A stretch of DNA of 64,000 nucleotides from Sparassis latifolia (lineage: Eukaryota; Basidiomycota; Agaricomycetes; Polyporales; Sparassidaceae), in contig CM031557.1 of NCBI GenBank assembly GCA_018466975.1, positions 3,038,001 through 3,102,000 on the forward strand, read 5' to 3'. The notes beneath the pieces were generated by a model. It searched no databases. It worked only from the letters and a program-made list of their open reading frames with translations, and was not told the DNA's origin. How positions within the stretch are numbered: the stretch's first letter is position 1; every line of letters begins with the position of its first letter. This document shows, one piece after another, positions 60,601-64,000 of the stretch. A program made the translations under genes and the position numbers.

Positions 60601-62554
60601 CAAGCGGATAACACTCACCGGCCATCCAGAACATACATGATTCCAGACTGATACGCCAGAGACCACACGACGACCACGCACAGACAACACCTAATGAAGG
60701 AGGTCAGAATCTCGCGCAGATAAGTGCACAACATAACCTACCAAGGATTCCACATGAAAAACCAACACATCACCTTCGAAGAGGCCGGCATCCAAAGATC
60801 CTCACGAAGAGGTTAACCTCGCGACGAGGCGAAAAATTGTTACAAAAATTGGGAGCAGCAGACCCGGTGTAGTCTGAATCGAGTTACCCGCAACGTGCGA
60901 GCGCCGCGAAGTGCACTCAAGGACGACGCCACCGAAGTAAGACAACAAAGAAATCTCACGTACCAAGACACGCCCGCACCGCACTCGCCTCGTACATCGC
61001 GTCCGTCCGATAAGTCCCGCAGCCAACGCGGTGCGCAACTTGAACGGCTAGTCATGCGCCATGCCGCGCTCATACAACAGCCTGTGAGGCTGAGCGTGTC
61101 ACGCTAATAAGCATCATTGGTAAGGAGGTCCCTCTGATTCTAACGTCCTCGGATGTCCATGGATGGCCTTCAGGCGCGACCGCTGGGATGGCGGTCGAGG
61201 CGGGATCCACTGAGGTAGTACTCGGATGTCCTGGGATGCTCTGATGTCCTGGGATGCTCGGATGTCCTGACGGGTACTGTGGGATGCAGTACGGCGATGG
61301 GTGTCGCCAAATATCTTGACTGCGCGTCGTCGTGGTGTACGACGACCACGTCGCCGTCTGGGGGGTCGGCGAAAGCACCGACTGGTATGGTCGGCGGGCT
61401 ATACGACGATCTGGTGTGATCGCGGGATCAGTGCATGGGGCTCGCAGTAGGCTCACGGCCGGGGCCAGCGACCTGGGTGAGCCCGTCGGGTGCGCACCAC
61501 CATGCTCGAAGATCCATGCAGGACTTGCGGACTACAAAACAGGAGGAGCCACCCTCCGGCCGTGTCGTCCTCGTTGAGGGCGATCCGGGTTGATGTCGAT
61601 AGCGAGTGCATGCTGGGGTGTAGGTCAGTAAGCGCCGCCCGTCCCTACGACGTGTCCCAGTCTCCACTGCCCGCCCCTCAGTCCCACCAAAGCGGAACGT
61701 CTCTGGGAATACGAAACAGTAGGGAGGATTTCTGGTGCGCCGCTCGACCGAGCTATGGTCGGACCCAGCTAGGGCCGAACGAGGGACAAAATACTCAGAC
61801 CTTAGCCCGCTCGTGAGTAAGGAACACCTCGTCGCTCCCAAGAGACCCGAAGGTAATGGTCGACGACGAAGGAGACCTGTGCGGAACGAGCATCGCGGCT
61901 ACGGGTCTGCTGCTGGTGAAAAGAAGAGAGAAGACGATAATTTATGCCAGATACTCTCGGAGAATCGCGACGGCATTTGCCGTCTGACGGTGGCTGAGAA
62001 CGCTGAAGCGTCATCAAGTGTCTTGGTTATGCCAGACAGATTGAAGTCTGACCTGGGAGAGGTATAAGCTATTAAACCGTGGAAGGCGAATCCTTTGGCT
62101 TCAGTACAATACCGTATGTATTCACTTTCCCGTTCTCTTTCTTGCACTGTGCCGTGAGTTTAATGACCGAGCCCATCCATCACAATATTAAACCAGGGCC
62201 ATGCCTGTACGAGAACTTTATACCGGTGGTCCCATATACACTTGCCGGATATTCAGTGCTCTGTGCCTACTCCTGCAGCTGAGACCGAGAACTGATTCAC
62301 TTCACTTTGTAATGCCGACACTGAAGCTTGTTCTCGCAGTATGATTTTTTCTCGAGATTCTAGCGAGCGTTGTTTGTGAACACCGCGATCAAGAACAGGA
62401 TGGATTAGCGCTTTGCAAGAATAGCAGTATGTGGTCGACATTGGATACCAACGTCAGCACATACATATGAACACGAGCAATGTCATAAGCGGAACAATAA
62501 AAGTAAAGAAGACCGTAGTAAGCAAAAATCGAAGTCATCACCGTGTGGCGCAGA
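54641..62554. other. GC-rich 7.9 kb without a supportable gene
   Basis: ORFs up to 476 codons (54961-56391, minus) overlap open frames on the other strand and follow from high GC content and repeats. Other candidates looked at were 56635-57324 (-), 58522-59163 (+), 59045-59350 (+) and 61735-62067 (+). None has family motifs or convincing splice structure. It holds the tandem duplication at 55020-55440 and a short tandem repeat at 61222-61275 (gatgtcctgggatgctc, about three units). Confidence 0.45.
55020..55440 (+). repeat. Tandem duplication, ~215-230 bp unit
   Basis: Copy 1 (~55020-55220) and copy 2 (~55250-55440) share gaaggcccaaagcgagcgca, acaccgcgcagggt/cccc and tacagatcaagatcgcgg. They also share the gagcctgaacg...gctcgaaa segments. 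Spacing is 230 bp at the start and 216 bp later, so small deletions separate them. Confidence 0.75.
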
Positions 62555-63744
62555 TCACACCGCCACGCTCGCGGCCCACATCTCGAAATTGCGAAAGTAC
62601 GCATGCATGTCGCTCGGCGGCGCCCAATCAGATGTGCTTCCTAAACGCGTGCCATTGGTAAGTTAACGAAGTGGAAGAGCCACGCGGCGATCACATACCT
62701 CCGAAGAATGTGCTGCAAAGACGAAGAGCCAGACAGCATCAGTGCCTCCACAATGGAACACAAGGATGGAACGCACGAGAAGAACAATCCGCCGATATCA
62801 ACGACCGAGCTATTGCGGTACTGTAGGTTCGACTCGTGAAGTGCCTCCACATCGTCATGGCTGTGGAGTGCGAATCAATACACAGATCTTGTATAGCCTC
62901 AACGAGGGCGACATACTATAGTGTGACCTGGCCATTAGCATTATCCACGGGATTGTTGAGCCGTACGAGCAATGTTACTTTGCTCCACCTATTAGAAAAA
63001 TTGTGCTCTTTTAATATCCCGTTCTCCACACCGGAAGAAAACGTGGAAAACACACTCTCCAGAGTTCCAGGAGAATGATTCGCGATCGATGCTCGTACCG
63101 TAGTTATCCGCATTACAGATGAAGTCGGGGTCATTACAAAGACCTTCGGGAAGGAGAAAGTACGCGTAGACTAGATGAAGGTTAGCATCGCTTTGCAACT
63201 ACAAACCACAGCACATACCTTCTCCGGCGCCATTCGTCCGCCACATCAGACGCGACGAGAAGCAGTTCGACCCGTTCGCAATGTGTCCGCCCGAACAGTC
63301 CGCGGTGTCCGTACCACCGCGGAGGCCAGGCAGCTTGCCGCCCTTCACCCACGTGAAGCCGCTGTCGAACGCAACCTCGTACGATAGCAGCATCGAATGC
63401 CATTTCGTCCCAGATGGCGCCTCCCAGTGCGAATAGAATTGTGCGCCCGCGGTGTTAGGGTGCGAGTAGCTGCCGCTCGGATACGTCACTCGCAGCACGG
63501 GAGACGCAGTGGCCGTGGGGAATGGATCAGGCACGAATGCCATGTTGGGGGCGCCGTCAACGCCCGTAGCAGCCCAAGAGGCCTTGACAAACGACGTCGC
63601 CGAGGAGGAGGCCATCGTCTTGGTCGGCATGGGGAGCTTCGTGCTGGTCGAGAGGGAATACTGAGACGCGATCGCCGATGCAGACGAGGTCTGCGCGGCA
63701 GCGAAGCCTATGGCGTTGGCTAAGAAAAATGGTAGACAAAACAT
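62555..63744 (-). CDS. Secreted polysaccharide lyase, PL14-like
   Basis: About 298 residues in six exons: 63219-63744, 63056-63170, 62917-62988, 62777-62860, 62699-62712 and 62555-62640. Lengths sum to 897 nt and every junction keeps frame with GT-AG borders. The N-terminus is a signal peptide (MFCLPFFLANAIGFAAAQ). The body has VLRVTYPSGSYSHPNTAGAQ, HSMLLSYEVAFDSGFTWVKG, GGKLPGLRGG, CSGG, CFSSRLMWRTNGAGE and VYAYFLLPEG. Further on are SGEWSKVTLLVRLNN, LQYRNSSVVDIGGLFFSTFF and SDMHAYFRNFEMW. This is the pattern of PL14-type lyases, which cut uronic-acid polymers by beta-elimination; it likely acts outside the cell on plant or fungal cell-wall polymers. Exon 5 is only 14 nt. The exact substrate cannot be read from sequence. 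Confidence 0.88.
62699..62712 (-). other. 14-nt microexon of the PL14-like gene
   Basis: cacattcttcggag lies between acceptor ctttgcag and donor gtatgtga. It supplies T-F-F-G plus parts of the two flanking codons. Without it the conserved GLFFSTFFGGSTSDW segment and the reading frame are lost. Confidence 0.75.
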
Positions 63745-64000
63745 GATGGACGAGTCGGATGGTGCAGGCCTTAAACCATTCGGAACGAACTAGCCGAGAC
63801 TTCGTGACGATGATTTCCACCGATCCGGGGATGTGCACAGCTTTAGGAGAGATGGCATATGAAACATGGAGATCATTTTCCGCTTGACATCAGGAATCAC
63901 TGTTGATCACTAGTCACATCTAAGACCTCCGACCTGCTCCTAAGGAGTTTCCACCGTGCACAATAGGATATACACGGGCTTACCAGATGGCGGAACATGG
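63745..64000. other. Upstream flank of the PL14-like gene
   Basis: Promoter-side sequence with no gene and no assigned sites. Confidence 0.4.

Overview
The window reads as genomic DNA of an agaricomycete basidiomycete, most likely a wood-decay polypore. Genes are split by many 45-65 nt GT-AG introns. Condensin, DASH and SMC5/6 subunits are fungal in character. The mobile elements (Plavaka, GCM-type zinc-finger MULE, chromodomain Ty3) and the DUF6532-like protein are typical of mushrooms, and a PL14-type lyase is common in polypores. All calls rest on reading the sequence; no database search was run.

Layout. 1-5124: two tandem YqjM-like flavin oxidoreductase (old yellow enzyme) genes. The left one is cut by the window edge. 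Between them lie a ~900 bp near-perfect foldback palindrome (1380-2287) and a tandemly duplicated core promoter (3275-3652). 5626-16556 is the conserved core: condensin subunit 3 (+), DASH subunit Dam1 (-), a MAGE/Nse3 subunit of SMC5/6 (-) and the Cdc48 cofactor p47/Shp1 (-). 16777-19774 is a multi-exon P-loop NTPase of the large Crinkler-like type found in basidiomycetes. Degenerate copies of its 3' end lie at 12268-12835 and 53985-54640.

20-52 kb is a graveyard of mobile DNA. Plavaka transposase 1 (21377-26692) is split by a 2.05 kb insertion carrying a Ty3 integrase/chromodomain remnant, and a broken DUF6532-like gene lies divergently beside it. A complete LTR-bounded Ty3 element (30194-35808) sits inside the coding exon of a small host gene. 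A TIR element lies at 37818-38425. A decayed GCM/MULE transposase with cysteine-peptidase-like and PHD-like tails spans about 38360-43145. Plavaka 2 (43415-47862) is split by a 1.18 kb foldback element (44696-45875) whose arms each carry a tRNA-like pol III promoter sequence. A broken accessory ORF lies beside it. Stop codons in these elements are repeatedly one transition (C to T or G to A) away from sense.

54.6-62.5 kb is GC-rich and repetitive, and I find no gene there that I can support. The window ends with a secreted PL14-type polysaccharide lyase (62555-63744, minus) whose model needs a 14-nt microexon.
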